Under the pieces are notes generated by a model. It was not told the origin of the DNA and did no database searches. It saw only the letters and a program-made list of their open reading frames with translations. A stretch of DNA of 64,000 bases, from assembly GCA_017999915.1 (NCBI GenBank), contig JAGNKX010000002.1, positions 186,001 through 250,000 of the forward strand. The letters are read 5' to 3'. Of this stretch, positions 1-8,859 are shown piece after piece; within the stretch, counting starts at the first letter, position 1, and each line of letters starts with the position of its first letter. Position numbers and translations under genes: made by a program. This stretch comes from Spirochaetota bacterium (GTDB lineage: Bacteria; Spirochaetota; UBA4802; UBA5550).

Positions 1-62
1 GATTTATATCCTTCAATCTCTTTCTTTATGATAGATTTAATTTCTTCAGTTTTAATCTTCAT
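1..62 (-). CDS. atpA: F1 ATP synthase alpha subunit, N-terminal 20 residues only (runs off the window)
   Basis: Partial gene. The reading frame starts with ATG at 62 and reads MKIKTEEIKSIIKKEIEGYK before the left edge cuts it off, which is the usual amphipathic start of the F1 alpha subunit. An AGGAG lies 11 bases upstream. The start overlaps the end of atpH by 11 bases, so translation is probably coupled. Alpha follows delta in the standard atp order (B-E-F-H-A-G-D-C). The identification rests on the short N-terminus plus position. Confidence 0.85.
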   Translation of the reverse strand, partial: MKIKTEEIKSIIKKEIEGYK

Positions 63-621
63 AGGCCACTTCACTCCTGACTTTGCTATTTAACAGATTA
101 TTCTTTATATTTTTAAGATCTTTTGCCAAAGATCCGTCAATTACAGTGTCACCTACTTTAATTATTATACCACCCAAAATGCTTGCATCGATCTGTTCGC
201 TCATGATAACATCTTTCTTCATTACATCTTTGAGCTTGGTGGCCAGCTTGCTTTTGACTGATGAATCCAGTTCAGCAGAGGTGATAACGGTAACCTTCTG
301 GCGGTTATTGAGATTGTCAATAAAGGCCACCAGGGCATCATTGATTTCCACGATGCATGACTGCCGATCATTGTCTATGAGCACTTTTAAAAAATAAACG
401 ATGTAATCGGAAAGCTTCCCTTTGAAGATCTTATCGATAAAATCTTTTTTGCTTTCCTTGGTAATTCCCGGCGAAACAAGAAAGTTTCTGAAGTCCTTAT
501 CTGATTTCACCAGGTCGGCAAGAAAACCGATTTCCTCTTCGACTTCGGGAAGGATCTTTTTATCCTGCGCGAGTTCTACGAGAGAGGATGCATATACACG
601 AGCTATATCCTTCGCAGCCAC
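52..621 (-). CDS. atpH: F1 ATP synthase delta subunit
   Basis: Delta subunit (OSCP family) of the F1Fo ATP synthase. It ties the top of the F1 alpha/beta hexamer to the peripheral b stalk. At 189 residues it is the normal length. The N-terminus (MAAKDIARVYASSLVELAQ) has the family's helical start, and the C-terminal part carries the conserved LGGIIIKVGDTVIDGSLA segment near residues 148-165. It lies 44 bases downstream of atpF and overlaps atpA, as expected in an atp operon. Confidence 0.95.
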   Translation of the reverse strand: MAAKDIARVYASSLVELAQDKKILPEVEEEIGFLADLVKSDKDFRNFLVSPGITKESKKDFIDKIFKGKLSDYIVYFLKVLIDNDRQSCIVEINDALVAFIDNLNNRQKVTVITSAELDSSVKSKLATKLKDVMKKDVIMSEQIDASILGGIIIKVGDTVIDGSLAKDLKNIKNNLLNSKVRSEVAYED

Positions 622-665
622 GTTATTACCCTGTTATCATTTTAATATTAGGACAGTTCAGTAAA

Positions 666-1175
666 TTACTGAACTGTCCCTATTTTATTCAAAGCTTCTT
701 CGACAAGAGCTTTCTGATCTTCCGGCTTAATGTTCTTGTTGATAATTTTAGACGCGATTTCCGTCGACAGCAGAACAACTTCCGTCTTGATATCCAAAAG
801 CGCTTTATCCTTGGCAAGGTCGATCTCTTTTTTGGCGCGATCGGCGATCGTTCTCGATTCCGTCGTCGCCTTTTCCACGATATCGGCCTTGATCTTTTCG
901 GCCTCTTCCCTGCCCTTGGCGATTATCTGGGACGCCTCGTTCCTGGCGTTGTCCATCATCGTCTTGTGCTGGGTAAGCAGCTTTTCGGCTTCCTGACGTG
1001 TCCGTTCGGCATTGTCAATGTCAAATCGAATCTTTTCTGCTCTGGCGTCCATCGAATCAACGATTGGTTTCCATGCCGCTTTCCAGAGGACCAGTACCAT
1101 GATGAGAAAAGTTACTATAGTCCACAATAATAGACCTGGATCGACCCGGAGCAATCCTTCTTTCAAGAATTCCAT
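666..1175 (-). CDS. atpF: Fo ATP synthase b subunit
   Basis: Peripheral-stalk b subunit, 169 residues. One N-terminal membrane helix (roughly residues 12-32, LLLWTIVTFLIMVLVLW) is followed by a long charged helix rich in Ala, Glu, Lys and Arg that would form the coiled-coil stalk. The order membrane helix then coiled coil and the position between atpE and atpH identify it. There is a single b gene and no b-prime. An AAGG lies 7 bases before the ATG. Confidence 0.95.
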   Translation of the reverse strand: MEFLKEGLLRVDPGLLLWTIVTFLIMVLVLWKAAWKPIVDSMDARAEKIRFDIDNAERTRQEAEKLLTQHKTMMDNARNEASQIIAKGREEAEKIKADIVEKATTESRTIADRAKKEIDLAKDKALLDIKTEVVLLSTEIASKIINKNIKPEDQKALVEEALNKIGTVQ

Positions 1176-1239
1176 ATAAATACCTTTTAAAAAAGCTAAA
1201 TTCTACTAAGCTTATGCTAAAATAGGCAACGGCTTAGGC

Positions 1240-1530
1240 TTACTTCTTCACTTCTTCAGCTGCCGCGGGTTTCTTCTCTTCTACGCTAACCGGCGTTTGC
1301 TGCTTTTGAATGGCGAGCATGAAGGTAATAACGAGAGCAAAGAACGTGAAACCTTCGATAAGAGCCGCTGCGATAATCATCGCCGTTCTCAGGTCACCGC
1401 TCAATTCAGGCTGACGGGCCATACCTTCGATAGCGCCGGAGGCCAAGCGGCCGATACCCATTGCAGCGCCGATAACAACCAGACCAGCTCCTAAACCAGC
1501 TCCCAGATACGACAAACCTAAATATTCCAT
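1240..1530 (-). CDS. atpE: Fo ATP synthase c subunit (rotor ring)
   Basis: Hairpin proteolipid of the rotor ring, two membrane helices joined by the polar RQP loop. I chose the second of two adjacent ATGs (1530) because it sits at a better distance from the AGGAGG; the first (1533) is only two bases from it. The ion-carrying acid is Glu59 in ALIEGFTFF. The helix-1 Gln and the Ser/Thr after Glu that mark sodium-binding rings are absent, so protons are the likely coupling ion. A C-terminal tail rich in Glu, Lys and Ala after the second helix is unusual; most c subunits end at the membrane. Confidence 0.95.
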   Translation of the reverse strand: MEYLGLSYLGAGLGAGLVVIGAAMGIGRLASGAIEGMARQPELSGDLRTAMIIAAALIEGFTFFALVITFMLAIQKQQTPVSVEEKKPAAAEEVKK

Positions 1531-1626
1531 CATTTCCTCCTAGGTATTTGATACTTAATATTTTACCCTTTATTATTTTAAATTAATTCTTAATGAATTA
1601 ATTTATATGCAACTCAATCACCGGCA

Positions 1627-2577
1627 TCAGTGGGCATGCATCGATGAGCCGATAAACATTGCCGACAGGACCGTGAAAATAAAGGCCTGCAGCCACGCCA
1701 CAAGAAGCATTTCAAGAGCGTAGATCATCAGTGAACCCACAATCGAGCCGATACCGACAAAGTAAGACTGGAACATCATGACCAGGAATATGAATATCAG
1801 GATAACGACGTGTCCCGCGGTCATGTTCGCGAAAAGACGGACAGTCAGCGCAAAAGGCTTAATGAGAAGACCGATAAGCTCGATCGGCCACAGGAGACAG
1901 AGCCCGAGTATGAACGGCACACCATGGGGAACGGTGCCCTTGTAAATCCAGAGAGGACCCTGCTTGACGAAACCGACTCCCAGGATCAGAACAAGGGTAA
2001 GGCTCGCCAGACCGCCGGTGACCGCCAGGTTGCCGGTCGCGGTGGCCATGCCCGGAAGCATGCCGACATAATTGCAGAACAAAATAAAGAAGAAGAGACT
2101 TAGAAAATAAGGGGCGAACTTCTTGGCATATTTGCCTTCGAAATTCGGCTCGACCATTTCTTCCATGACCCACTGGATAAGGGATTCCCACCAGTTGACC
2201 CATCTTGATTCGGAACCCTTCTCCGCTTTCTTGATCTGAAACGCCAGTGGTATGAAGATGCAGAGTATCATAAATGTCGCGAGCCACATCATGATGACCC
2301 ACTTGGTGATTCTCATGTCGAAAATGCCGAAGAGCTTATTCTTGAGGGGCCCTTCATTGACATGGGCTATTGAGTTATTGATACCCCTGAGAAACTTGAC
2401 GAGGATAAAATCATGCAAACTGGTATGGACTGGTTCAATGACATGATCGGTAAGGTGGCTGGTAACGAGCTCCCCGACACCGCTTACTTCATGATGTCCT
2501 CCGCCGGGAGCCAATAAAAAAACAAGGAAAAGAATATATGCTATTAATGCGATTGAAATTGGAATTATCCGTTTCAC
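1627..2577 (-). CDS. atpB: Fo ATP synthase a subunit
   Basis: Stator a subunit that carries the ion half-channels, 316 residues from a GTG start at 2577. I prefer this start to an upstream TTG at 2592 because an AGGAG lies six bases before the GTG, inside the stretch the longer form would translate. The essential arginine is Arg247 in KPFALTVRLFANMTAGH. Several membrane helices follow a long N-terminal periplasmic-type segment rich in His. The protein ends in MHAH. It is first of the large atp subunits in the operon, as usual. Confidence 0.95.
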   Translation of the reverse strand: MKRIIPISIALIAYILFLVFLLAPGGGHHEVSGVGELVTSHLTDHVIEPVHTSLHDFILVKFLRGINNSIAHVNEGPLKNKLFGIFDMRITKWVIMMWLATFMILCIFIPLAFQIKKAEKGSESRWVNWWESLIQWVMEEMVEPNFEGKYAKKFAPYFLSLFFFILFCNYVGMLPGMATATGNLAVTGGLASLTLVLILGVGFVKQGPLWIYKGTVPHGVPFILGLCLLWPIELIGLLIKPFALTVRLFANMTAGHVVILIFIFLVMMFQSYFVGIGSIVGSLMIYALEMLLVAWLQAFIFTVLSAMFIGSSMHAH

Positions 2578-2741
2578 GGGAATCTCCTGCAACTTTTATT
2601 AATACTCTATCCTAACTCAAAGCGCATCTCCGCAATGAAACCGGATGCCCTTGACTAACTGTTTTATTCTCTTTCCCTGTCACCAATATAATCTATAATG
2701 GTGACCATTTAAAAAAATAAGTCTTAAAAATCAAGATTAAT

Positions 2742-2996
2742 TCAAAAAAGCCCGTTATTTCTTTCCTGATTTTTCTTGTTTTTTTCTCTAATACCGAGAT
2801 CTCTAAGCTCCTTGATCAAATTATAGAAACCGGCCACCATGCCAACAAAAGCTCCTATGGTTGTAAAGACCGGGGCTCTATTCAGATGCTCATCGAGCTT
2901 ATAGCCCCCAATAACAAACAACGTTACAGTCGCTGCAAGTTGAATTCCTATAGTTGAATATTGAAGAAACCCATAATCCGTTTTTCTTTTCTTCAA
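2742..2996 (-). CDS. AtpZ/AtpI-like small membrane protein at the head of the atp operon
   Basis: 84-residue protein with two membrane helices (about residues 15-32 and 43-62) and a charged C-terminus. The pattern GGYKLDEH...GAFVGMVAGFYNLIKEL is typical of AtpZ, a small protein found beside atpI that helps assemble the ATP synthase or imports Mg2+. The start is TTG at 2996 with an AGGA about nine bases upstream. The usual longer atpI gene between it and atpB is missing; 164 bases without a gene lie there. Confidence 0.8.
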   Translation of the reverse strand: MKKRKTDYGFLQYSTIGIQLAATVTLFVIGGYKLDEHLNRAPVFTTIGAFVGMVAGFYNLIKELRDLGIREKNKKNQERNNGLF

Positions 2997-3408
2997 ACTA
3001 ATTTATTCCTGTTAGAAATATTTACATTCAACTTACACTTGTCAGCATTTTTTTTATCAGGCAATTGTCAAGGGTTTTTCATCATCGCCGCTTTGTTTTT
3101 TATGTCGTTTTAATAAAATAACAATTAATGGGGATGGTATTCCCCCGGAGTTCGGTGAATTTTCCATAAACACGTAGCATGGATGACGCGTCATGGGCAG
3201 GCGCACATGGTATACGGTCAAGCCCTTATAATCGCATTATTGAACGAGGGAAAATTTAAGCAACTCTCATCACCTGTCGATAATAAAAAAGTCAGATCAT
3301 ACATCGGTGGCAATCGCAGCCGTGCGGTCACGATAATCGGCAATGTTCATAGCAGGCGGGTAATCCCTTGATTCCCCCCCTGGACATTTATCCATGGAAG
3401 GATATCGC
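2997..3408. other. Intergenic region before the atp operon
   Basis: Divergent region of about 410 bases, AT-rich near the atp side. On the minus strand a TTGACA (3067-3072) could be the -35 of the atp promoter, but I see no convincing -10 at 16-18 bases. A short open frame at 3183-3371 has no ribosome site and no family resemblance. No other structure found. Confidence 0.3.
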
Positions 3409-3663
3409 ATGAAACTCTCTATAAAACTTATTCATAATCACAAAGAGATTATAGCCAATTGCCCCGAGCTGGATATTAATTGCTACGGATCGGATAAAGA
3501 AGAAGCCATACGAAGAATAAAAAATGTGATTACGTTCTACGTGGATTCTGCGAAGGAGCTCGGCCTTGACGTTGAATCGCTTGACGAGATATCGGTAGAT
3601 GGAGAAAAAGACCAGTCCCTGGTCGATATCGCCGCGTGCCATCACCACCCTACCATCAATTAA
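3409..3663 (+). CDS. HicB-like small protein, no HicA partner
   Basis: 84 residues from ATG 3409, chosen because GGAAGGA lies six bases upstream; an ATG at 3394 overlaps that ribosome site. The pattern KLSIKLIHNHKEIIANCPEL followed by GSDKEEAIRRIKNVITFYV resembles the partial RNase H fold of HicB-type antitoxins (strand, strand, then helix starting at the DKEEA segment). No HicA toxin gene (about 60-80 residues, double-stranded-RNA-binding fold) lies on either side and no DNA-binding tail is visible, so it is more likely a solitary HicB-fold protein than half of a toxin-antitoxin pair. Confidence 0.6.
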   Translation: MKLSIKLIHNHKEIIANCPELDINCYGSDKEEAIRRIKNVITFYVDSAKELGLDVESLDEISVDGEKDQSLVDIAACHHHPTIN

Positions 3664-3713
3664 GCGGCCAGGGCCTCTCGCGAGGCCCTGATGCTTGTTC
3701 TGCCGCTTATTTT
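3661..3713. terminator. Bidirectional terminator between convergent genes
   Basis: Nested hairpin. An outer stem TAAGCGGC (3661-3668) pairs with GCCGCTTA (3702-3709), and inside it CAGGGCCTC/GAGGCCCTG (3669-3677/3682-3690) has a TCGC loop. A T tract follows at 3709-3713 on the plus strand. It includes both stop codons of the convergent genes. Confidence 0.7.
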
Positions 3714-5098
3714 CCTTCCAGTTCGGATTCGTCGACCTTGTACTTGTTCCCGGCGAGAAGCTCGGCGACCCAGGCTTTGCGTTTTTCCGACCTTTTGATG
3801 TCCTGCATCCGGCGCTCAATGTTCGGACGGGCTTCCCCGAAGGATATGATCTTCTTGACGCTCTTGCCCCCCTCGTTCACGTTCCTGGTGAACATGCGGT
3901 CGACATTTTTATTGTAATAATCCCGTATGTCCTGCGGAGTGACGGTAATGTTCGCCAGAACGACCTCGGACTCATAGGTGCCGGCAAGATTGTAATCGAT
4001 GAAATACTTAAGCTCGTTCTTGAACTTCTCGTCCTTGTCGATGCCGCGACGCTTCGCCTCCTGCATGAACACTTCCTCGCGCAAAAAGCGCTTGGAGAGC
4101 TCCCGCTTCATTTTTTCATCGACCGGCATGTCCATGCGGCCCATCTTCCTTCTTTTGCCCAGGATGAAATCGATGATCTTATTGAGATCGGCGACCTTGA
4201 ACTCGGTAGCGGCCACCTTGTAAACAACGGCGTTGGGATCGGCGAGATTGACCGTGTCTATGTTGTTCACCACGTCCTTGGCCTTCATCAGCCTCTCCTG
4301 CAGGCGCACCGAGGAATTGTACATGAGGCGCCGCTTCAGTCCCATCTGCTGGTTTTTGTCCTCCACGACGTCCTCGATATTGTCCGCGGTGACTTTTTTC
4401 TTTTCATCCACCTGGATGATATACACGGCGTTGCCGATCCTCACCGGCTCTTTTGTGTATTCCCCTTCCTTGACAGCGAAAACGGCCTTGGAAAAGTCCT
4501 CGCCGCGCATCCCTCCGATGATATACCCGATATCGCCGCCCTTTCTCTTGGAAAAATCGTCGGAATGCTTCTCGGCGAGCTCCTTGAAGGAGGCTCCCTT
4601 TTTGAGCTCCTCGATGACGGCCTTCGCTTTTTCGGTCCTTTCTTTAAATGCCTCCTCCATTTCGGCATCGGTCAGCTTCTGGCGGTTATTCTTCTCGATC
4701 CTGTAGTTTTTAACGGTCAGCTTTATTATCTTCGCCTTGGCTGCATCCTCGCTGAAACTCCCTTCGGTGCTGATCACCTTGCCCAGGTACTGCGAATAAA
4801 ATCCCCGGGTGGCGAGATTCTTTATGAACACGAAATCTTCTTTTTTATCAAAACCGGCTTTCTTCGCCTCCTGGACCACCATTTTTTCAACAGCAAGGCG
4901 TTCGAGGTGGTTCTTCTGCTCGGACTTTTTCTTTATTATAGCGTCTTTTGCCATCTTACGGGCATCCAGCCATTCATGGAACTCCCCCCTGGTGATCTGG
5001 CCGCCATTATACGTGGCAAGGACATCACCAGACCTTTTACAACCGGCAGCGGCCACCATCATGGCCAAAACGGATACAGCGACAATGCTCCTTTTCAT
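3707..5098 (-). CDS. Parvulin-type peptidyl-prolyl isomerase lipoprotein (SurA/PpiD-like)
   Basis: 463 residues. The signal peptide ends in a lipobox with Cys20 (VAAAGC), so it is a periplasmic lipoprotein. A chaperone-like N-terminal helical part (about 25-150) precedes one parvulin domain (about 165-260) with FKELAEKHSDDFSKRKGGDIGY and a closing AVYIIQVDEKK strand. A second SurA-like helical half follows (about 290-463). The layout fits an outer-membrane protein folding factor like SurA or PrsA. GGAG lies 8 bases before the ATG. Its upstream neighbour encodes an outer-membrane barrel, a plausible client. Confidence 0.85.
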   Translation of the reverse strand: MKRSIVAVSVLAMMVAAAGCKRSGDVLATYNGGQITRGEFHEWLDARKMAKDAIIKKKSEQKNHLERLAVEKMVVQEAKKAGFDKKEDFVFIKNLATRGFYSQYLGKVISTEGSFSEDAAKAKIIKLTVKNYRIEKNNRQKLTDAEMEEAFKERTEKAKAVIEELKKGASFKELAEKHSDDFSKRKGGDIGYIIGGMRGEDFSKAVFAVKEGEYTKEPVRIGNAVYIIQVDEKKKVTADNIEDVVEDKNQQMGLKRRLMYNSSVRLQERLMKAKDVVNNIDTVNLADPNAVVYKVAATEFKVADLNKIIDFILGKRRKMGRMDMPVDEKMKRELSKRFLREEVFMQEAKRRGIDKDEKFKNELKYFIDYNLAGTYESEVVLANITVTPQDIRDYYNKNVDRMFTRNVNEGGKSVKKIISFGEARPNIERRMQDIKRSEKRKAWVAELLAGNKYKVDESELEGK

Positions 5099-5240
5099 GT
5101 ATCAACTCCAAGAATAAATAACGTTGTGGAATAAGGACATAGCAAAGGATCGGTGTTACAAAATGTCAATTGAATTTCATGGCGGGGTGCGTTTTTGCCG
5201 TGTTAGGGACTTATAAACTTGGTTCCGGCCGGGGAGGCCG

Positions 5241-6272
5241 TTAGAACTGGAGCCGCGTGCCCAACTGGAGGTTGATATCCCTGCCGTTTGTAATATTGAC
5301 GTTGGTTTCGAAATTCAGCTTCAGTACCCAGAGGTTGATCTCAAGGCCGGCGATGAAAAGTCCCATGAACGGATCCGGGCGCCTGTGATACTCTGCGCGG
5401 GCATTGAGAATGCCTATGAACCCGAGGAGCGAATTGTACAGGGTGCCGACGCCGCTGCCGTCGAGATCGATCTTGCCAAAGTTCAGGGCTGCGCCGAACC
5501 CGGCGTATATGTCGAATATCCAGAGGAAGCTCATGTACACCACGGCCTGTCCGTTGACGCCCATCATCCACCACTTGATATTGAAGTTATAGTACGCGTT
5601 AAAGGTCAGGTCATAGACGCCGCCGCTGACGACGATATTGCTCAGCTTGTATTCGTAGTTGCCGCCGATCCCCATGATCCCTTCCATGTAATCCGCTCCG
5701 ACGGCAATGGTGAGGCCTCCGAAGCTTAACAGGTGCGGAAGTATTTCTATCTTTTTTATCAAATTCTTTCGAATCCTGGCGCCTCCCGAATAATAGTTGG
5801 ACTTTCCCAGCTTCGCCGATTTCTGGTTCAGGGGGATCCGGTAAATGGCGTCGGTGAAGATCATGACCTTTACGAGGAGGTCAAAGCCGCTTTTCAGGCC
5901 AAAGCCGAAATTGAGGACCGGATTGGGAGCGTAGGCGGGATAAATGTTCTTCTCGCGGGCGATATCCTTGTCGTAATGCTTCATGTTGGCGCAGCCGATG
6001 GCGAAGGACACGCCGAAAAACATGTGAGGAAAATCGCCGATACAGGCGTCCCCTATAGGGTACCCGCCAACATTGGCGAGGGAAAAGGCCGAGGGATAAT
6101 TCCTGAAGTTCTTGTATATCGTGTTATCAAGCTCGACGATAGTGGAGGCCATCCCCTGGATGGGAATCATGGGCGCCATGGTATTGTCGACGAGTATCCA
6201 TGAATAGGCCGATTGCATCGAGAGGCAGGAGAACAGGCCGACCATGAGGATTATAAGTGCTATGCGCTTCAT
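5241..6272 (-). CDS. Predicted outer-membrane beta-barrel protein, function unknown
   Basis: 343 residues with a cleavable signal peptide (about 1-24, ending SAYS). The rest is alternating polar and hydrophobic strands rich in Gly, Tyr and Asn, and the chain ends in a phenylalanine (LQLGTRLQF), the usual barrel-closing signal of outer-membrane proteins. I cannot name a family. It sits 142 bases upstream of the PPIase gene in the same direction, so the two may be co-transcribed. Confidence 0.65.
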   Translation of the reverse strand: MKRIALIILMVGLFSCLSMQSAYSWILVDNTMAPMIPIQGMASTIVELDNTIYKNFRNYPSAFSLANVGGYPIGDACIGDFPHMFFGVSFAIGCANMKHYDKDIAREKNIYPAYAPNPVLNFGFGLKSGFDLLVKVMIFTDAIYRIPLNQKSAKLGKSNYYSGGARIRKNLIKKIEILPHLLSFGGLTIAVGADYMEGIMGIGGNYEYKLSNIVVSGGVYDLTFNAYYNFNIKWWMMGVNGQAVVYMSFLWIFDIYAGFGAALNFGKIDLDGSGVGTLYNSLLGFIGILNARAEYHRRPDPFMGLFIAGLEINLWVLKLNFETNVNITNGRDINLQLGTRLQF

Positions 6273-6435
6273 AGATTATCCCGAGTTTTATATACCTCTA
6301 TTGATACCTCTATTGTCGGCAGATTGTGCAAGAATTTCATAATAATACATGGCACGAAGAGGTACCGGGCTCAAAGGACTTATATAAAATACCGATGTAA
6401 GTCCATTTTGTCAACGAATAACTGGAAATGGGAGG

Positions 6436-7194
6436 CTATATCGTCAGAATCTCGGGCCCGGACACGGTAACCGCGATAGTGTGTTCCCAATGGGCCGACA
6501 AACTGCCATCAGCTGTTACCGCGGTCCACCCGTCATCAAGGAGGCGGACCCCGTGGCCGCCTTCGTTGATCATCGGCTCCACCGCGAGGACCATTCCAGG
6601 TTCCAGTATCATGCCGGTGCCTTTTTTCCCGTAATGGGGCACCACCGGGGACTCGTGAAGTGCGAAACCGACCCCGTGGCCCGTATAATTCCGCACAACG
6701 CTGTACCCGCGCGTCTCGGCATGGACCTGGATCGCGTGGCCGATATCGCCGATCCGGCCGCCGGGGACCATGACGGCGATGGCCTTCTCCAGGGCCTGCC
6801 GCGTGGCTTCGGCGAGATTCTTCGCGCCGTCGGGAACCCGTCCCACGGCAAAGGTACGGCAGGCGTCTCCAAAGTAGCCGTTCAGTACAACGCCGATGTC
6901 GATTTTAACAAGGTCGCCGCTCCGGATCTTTTTTTTCTTTGAGGGAATGCCGTGGACGACCTCGTCATTTATGGATATGCAGGATGCCGCGCTATAGCCC
7001 GGCACCGTTTTGAAGGCGGCCCTGCCCTTGCGCTTGACGATCATGGAATCGATCATCAGGTCGGTTTCCCAGGTGGACAGGCCTGCCAGGGAGGAGCTTG
7101 ACAGCTTTGCGAATATTTCGGCGATGATGACGCCGGCGTCCCGTATTCGTTTGATATCGTCAGGAGACTTGATCCGTATGCGCTTGTTCCTCAT
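6436..7194 (-). CDS. map: Methionine aminopeptidase, type I
   Basis: Removes the initiator methionine from new proteins. 252 residues, the compact bacterial type I length. All five metal ligands are visible: Asp99 and Asp110 (KIDIGVVLNGYFGDACRTF), His173 (TGHGVG), Glu206 (VEPMINEG) and Glu237 (WEHTI). His180 in FALHESP is the substrate-side histidine. It follows recA by 61 bases, in which the minus strand can fold CCCGGC/GCCGGG inside GGCG/CGCC, a hairpin without a U tract. Confidence 0.97.
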   Translation of the reverse strand: MRNKRIRIKSPDDIKRIRDAGVIIAEIFAKLSSSSLAGLSTWETDLMIDSMIVKRKGRAAFKTVPGYSAASCISINDEVVHGIPSKKKKIRSGDLVKIDIGVVLNGYFGDACRTFAVGRVPDGAKNLAEATRQALEKAIAVMVPGGRIGDIGHAIQVHAETRGYSVVRNYTGHGVGFALHESPVVPHYGKKGTGMILEPGMVLAVEPMINEGGHGVRLLDDGWTAVTADGSLSAHWEHTIAVTVSGPEILTI

Positions 7195-7255
7195 GATCCT
7201 CGATCAGCTTCTGGCGCCCGGCAAGGGCCGGGACAGGCGCCGGCATTCCATCGGG

Positions 7256-8329
7256 TTACGCCTCGGCCGCCTGTGGCGCTTCGGGCTTGCCTTTTTCCTT
7301 CGTCCTTTCGGTGAGGCCGGCCGCGACCTTTATCTTATTCTCGATATCCTGCGCCACGGCGGGATTGTCCAGGAAGTATTTCTTCGCATTCTCGCGGCCC
7401 TGGCCGATGCGCTCTTCTCCGTAGGAGAACCAGGTCCCCGATTTCTTAACGATTTCGTAGCGGACGCCGAGGTCCAGGATGTCGCCCACCCGGGAGATGC
7501 CGGAATCGTACATGATATCGAACTCCGCCTGCCGGAAGGGAGGGGCCACCTTGTTCTTCACAACCTTGACGCGGACCCTGTTCCCGATGGCCTCCTCGCC
7601 GGACTTCAGGGTCTCGATCTTGCGGATGTCGAGGCGCACGGAGGAGTAGAACTTGAGGGCGTTGCCGCCGGTGGTCGTTTCGGGAGAGCCGAACATGACG
7701 CCGATCTTCATGCGGATCTGGTTGATGAAGATGACGCAGGTCTTGGACTTGGCTATTACGGCGGTGAGCTTGCGCAGGGCCTGGCTCATGAGGCGCGCCT
7801 GCAGGCCCATGTGGGAATCGCCCATGTCGCCGTCGATTTCCGCTTTCGGCACCAGGGCCGCCACGGAGTCAATGACTATGATGTCCACCGCGCCGGAGCG
7901 CACCAGGGCCTCCACGATCTCCAGGGCCTCCTCGCCGGTGTCCGGCTGGGAGACCAGGAGCTCCTCGGTCTTCACGCCGAGCTTCGACGCGTAGGTCGGG
8001 TCAAGGGCGTGCTCCGCGTCGATGAAGGCAGCGACGCCGCCGATCTTCTGGGCCTCGGCCACGATATGAAGGGTGAGCGTGGTCTTGCCCGACGATTCCG
8101 GTCCGTATATCTCCACGACCCTTCCCCGGGGAACGCCGCCGATGCCGAGGGCGATGTCCAGCTCGAGGGAGCCGCTCGAGATCGCCTCTATCTGGACGAC
8201 CTTGTCCTCGTCGCCGAGGCGCATGATGGATCCCTTGCCGAACTGCTTTTCTATCTGCATGATCGCCGATTCAAGGGCCTGGGCCTTCTGCGTGTTTTCT
8301 TTCTGATTCATTTCTTTCGGTTCAGCCAT
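7256..8329 (-). CDS. recA: RecA recombinase
   Basis: Strand-exchange protein and SOS co-protease, 357 residues, full length. Walker A is GPESSGKTT at 76-84, and the L2 loop region has [27 protein letters not shown]. The C-terminus is short and charged ([11 protein letters not shown]). No intein. GAGGT lies six bases before the ATG. Transcription probably starts from the promoter at 8533-8561, leaving a leader of about 200 bases. Confidence 0.98.
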   Translation of the reverse strand: MAEPKEMNQKENTQKAQALESAIMQIEKQFGKGSIMRLGDEDKVVQIEAISSGSLELDIALGIGGVPRGRVVEIYGPESSGKTTLTLHIVAEAQKIGGVAAFIDAEHALDPTYASKLGVKTEELLVSQPDTGEEALEIVEALVRSGAVDIIVIDSVAALVPKAEIDGDMGDSHMGLQARLMSQALRKLTAVIAKSKTCVIFINQIRMKIGVMFGSPETTTGGNALKFYSSVRLDIRKIETLKSGEEAIGNRVRVKVVKNKVAPPFRQAEFDIMYDSGISRVGDILDLGVRYEIVKKSGTWFSYGEERIGQGRENAKKYFLDNPAVAQDIENKIKVAAGLTERTKEKGKPEAPQAAEA

Positions 8330-8488
8330 ATGATTACCTCGAATTCAATTATAATATATGATAGGGACCGGTTGCATGACCATTGATAATTACCGCACGC
8401 CGCCGGGGCGGCCCTCAATAATTTCAGGTTTCGCAACGGGTCTAATGAGTATACGAATATGCCGTGGCCATATTAAAGCTTATGTCTC

Positions 8489-8589
8489 ATATTTTTGTAA
8501 AGTAGAAAAAAAATTTCACCGGCATCAATGGGGAGATACGATATCGCCGGGATTATGTCAAGTAAAAAATACTATATTTTTGTTAAGTA
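8489..8589. repeat. Pair of 16-bp direct repeats around the recA promoter
   Basis: ATATTTTTGTAAAGTA at 8489-8504 and ATATTTTTGTTAAGTA at 8574-8589 differ at one base. One lies just upstream of the -35 and the other in the early leader, 85 bases apart. No standard LexA box (CTGT-N8-ACAG, or TTTG-N5-CAAA as in Leptospira) is seen, so these are the best candidates for the damage-response operator. Confidence 0.45.
8533..8561 (-). promoter_or_regulatory. Predicted recA promoter
   Basis: On the minus strand TTGACA (8556-8561) is followed after 17 bases by TATCTC (8533-8538). A second TATAAT-like hexamer nearer the gene (about 8350-8355) has no -35. Two near-identical 16-mers flank the promoter at 8489-8504 and 8574-8589. 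Confidence 0.6.
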
Positions 8590-8602
8590 TCATGATAACC
8601 GC

Positions 8603-8843
8603 ACAATTTTTGGGGTCGGGCTATCCCGCTCGTCCGCCTCGTATAAGCAGAGCCAAATGCGACCTCCTGTCGCGGCTCTGCACTCGGACCTCCTGTCCAG
8701 CGCACCAGTTGACCCGGTAGAATCGGCGACATCATCCAAAATACTGGTCGCATATTACTGCCAGGATGGCAGGAATGCCGCGAAGGGCACGGATGCCCGT
8801 GAGCGGCCTCGCTGGGATAGCCACGACCCCTGGTAAAAATTGT
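8603..8843. mobile_element. 241-bp MITE-like element with long terminal inverted repeats and internal hairpins
   Basis: The ends are ACAATTTTT (8603-8611) plus GGGGTCGGGCTATCCC (8612-8627) on the left and GGGATAGCCACGACCCC (8814-8830) plus AAAAATTGT (8835-8843) on the right: about 25 paired bases with one bulge and a four-base offset. Inside are four or five hairpins: GCAGAGCC/GGCTCTGC (8647-8654/8674-8681) enclosing GCGAC/GTCGC; GGAC/GTCC (8686-8698); CTGCCA/TGGCAG (8758-8772, loop GGA); GCCGC/GCGGC (8777-8781/8803-8807) enclosing GGGCA/TGCCC (loop CGGA). No convincing protein frame. It fills the gap between recA and the next gene. Confidence 0.65.
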
Positions 8844-8859
8844 TACTAATAACAGTATT

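Noticed and set aside
1240-1530. Sodium-driven ATP synthase
   Set aside because: The c subunit lacks the Gln and Ser/Thr ligands of sodium rings.
3183-3371. Short plus-strand frame upstream of the HicB-like gene
   Set aside because: No ribosome site and no recognisable protein.
3695-5134. Long open frame antisense to the PPIase gene
   Set aside because: Shadow of a real gene: low-complexity sequence and no ribosome site.
7010-8386. Long open frame antisense to recA and map
   Set aside because: recA and map are certain; the antisense frame is rich in Asp, His and Leu as expected from complementary codons.
8528-8836. Open frame across the MITE-like element
   Set aside because: It runs through hairpins and has no family similarity; the repeat explains the sequence.
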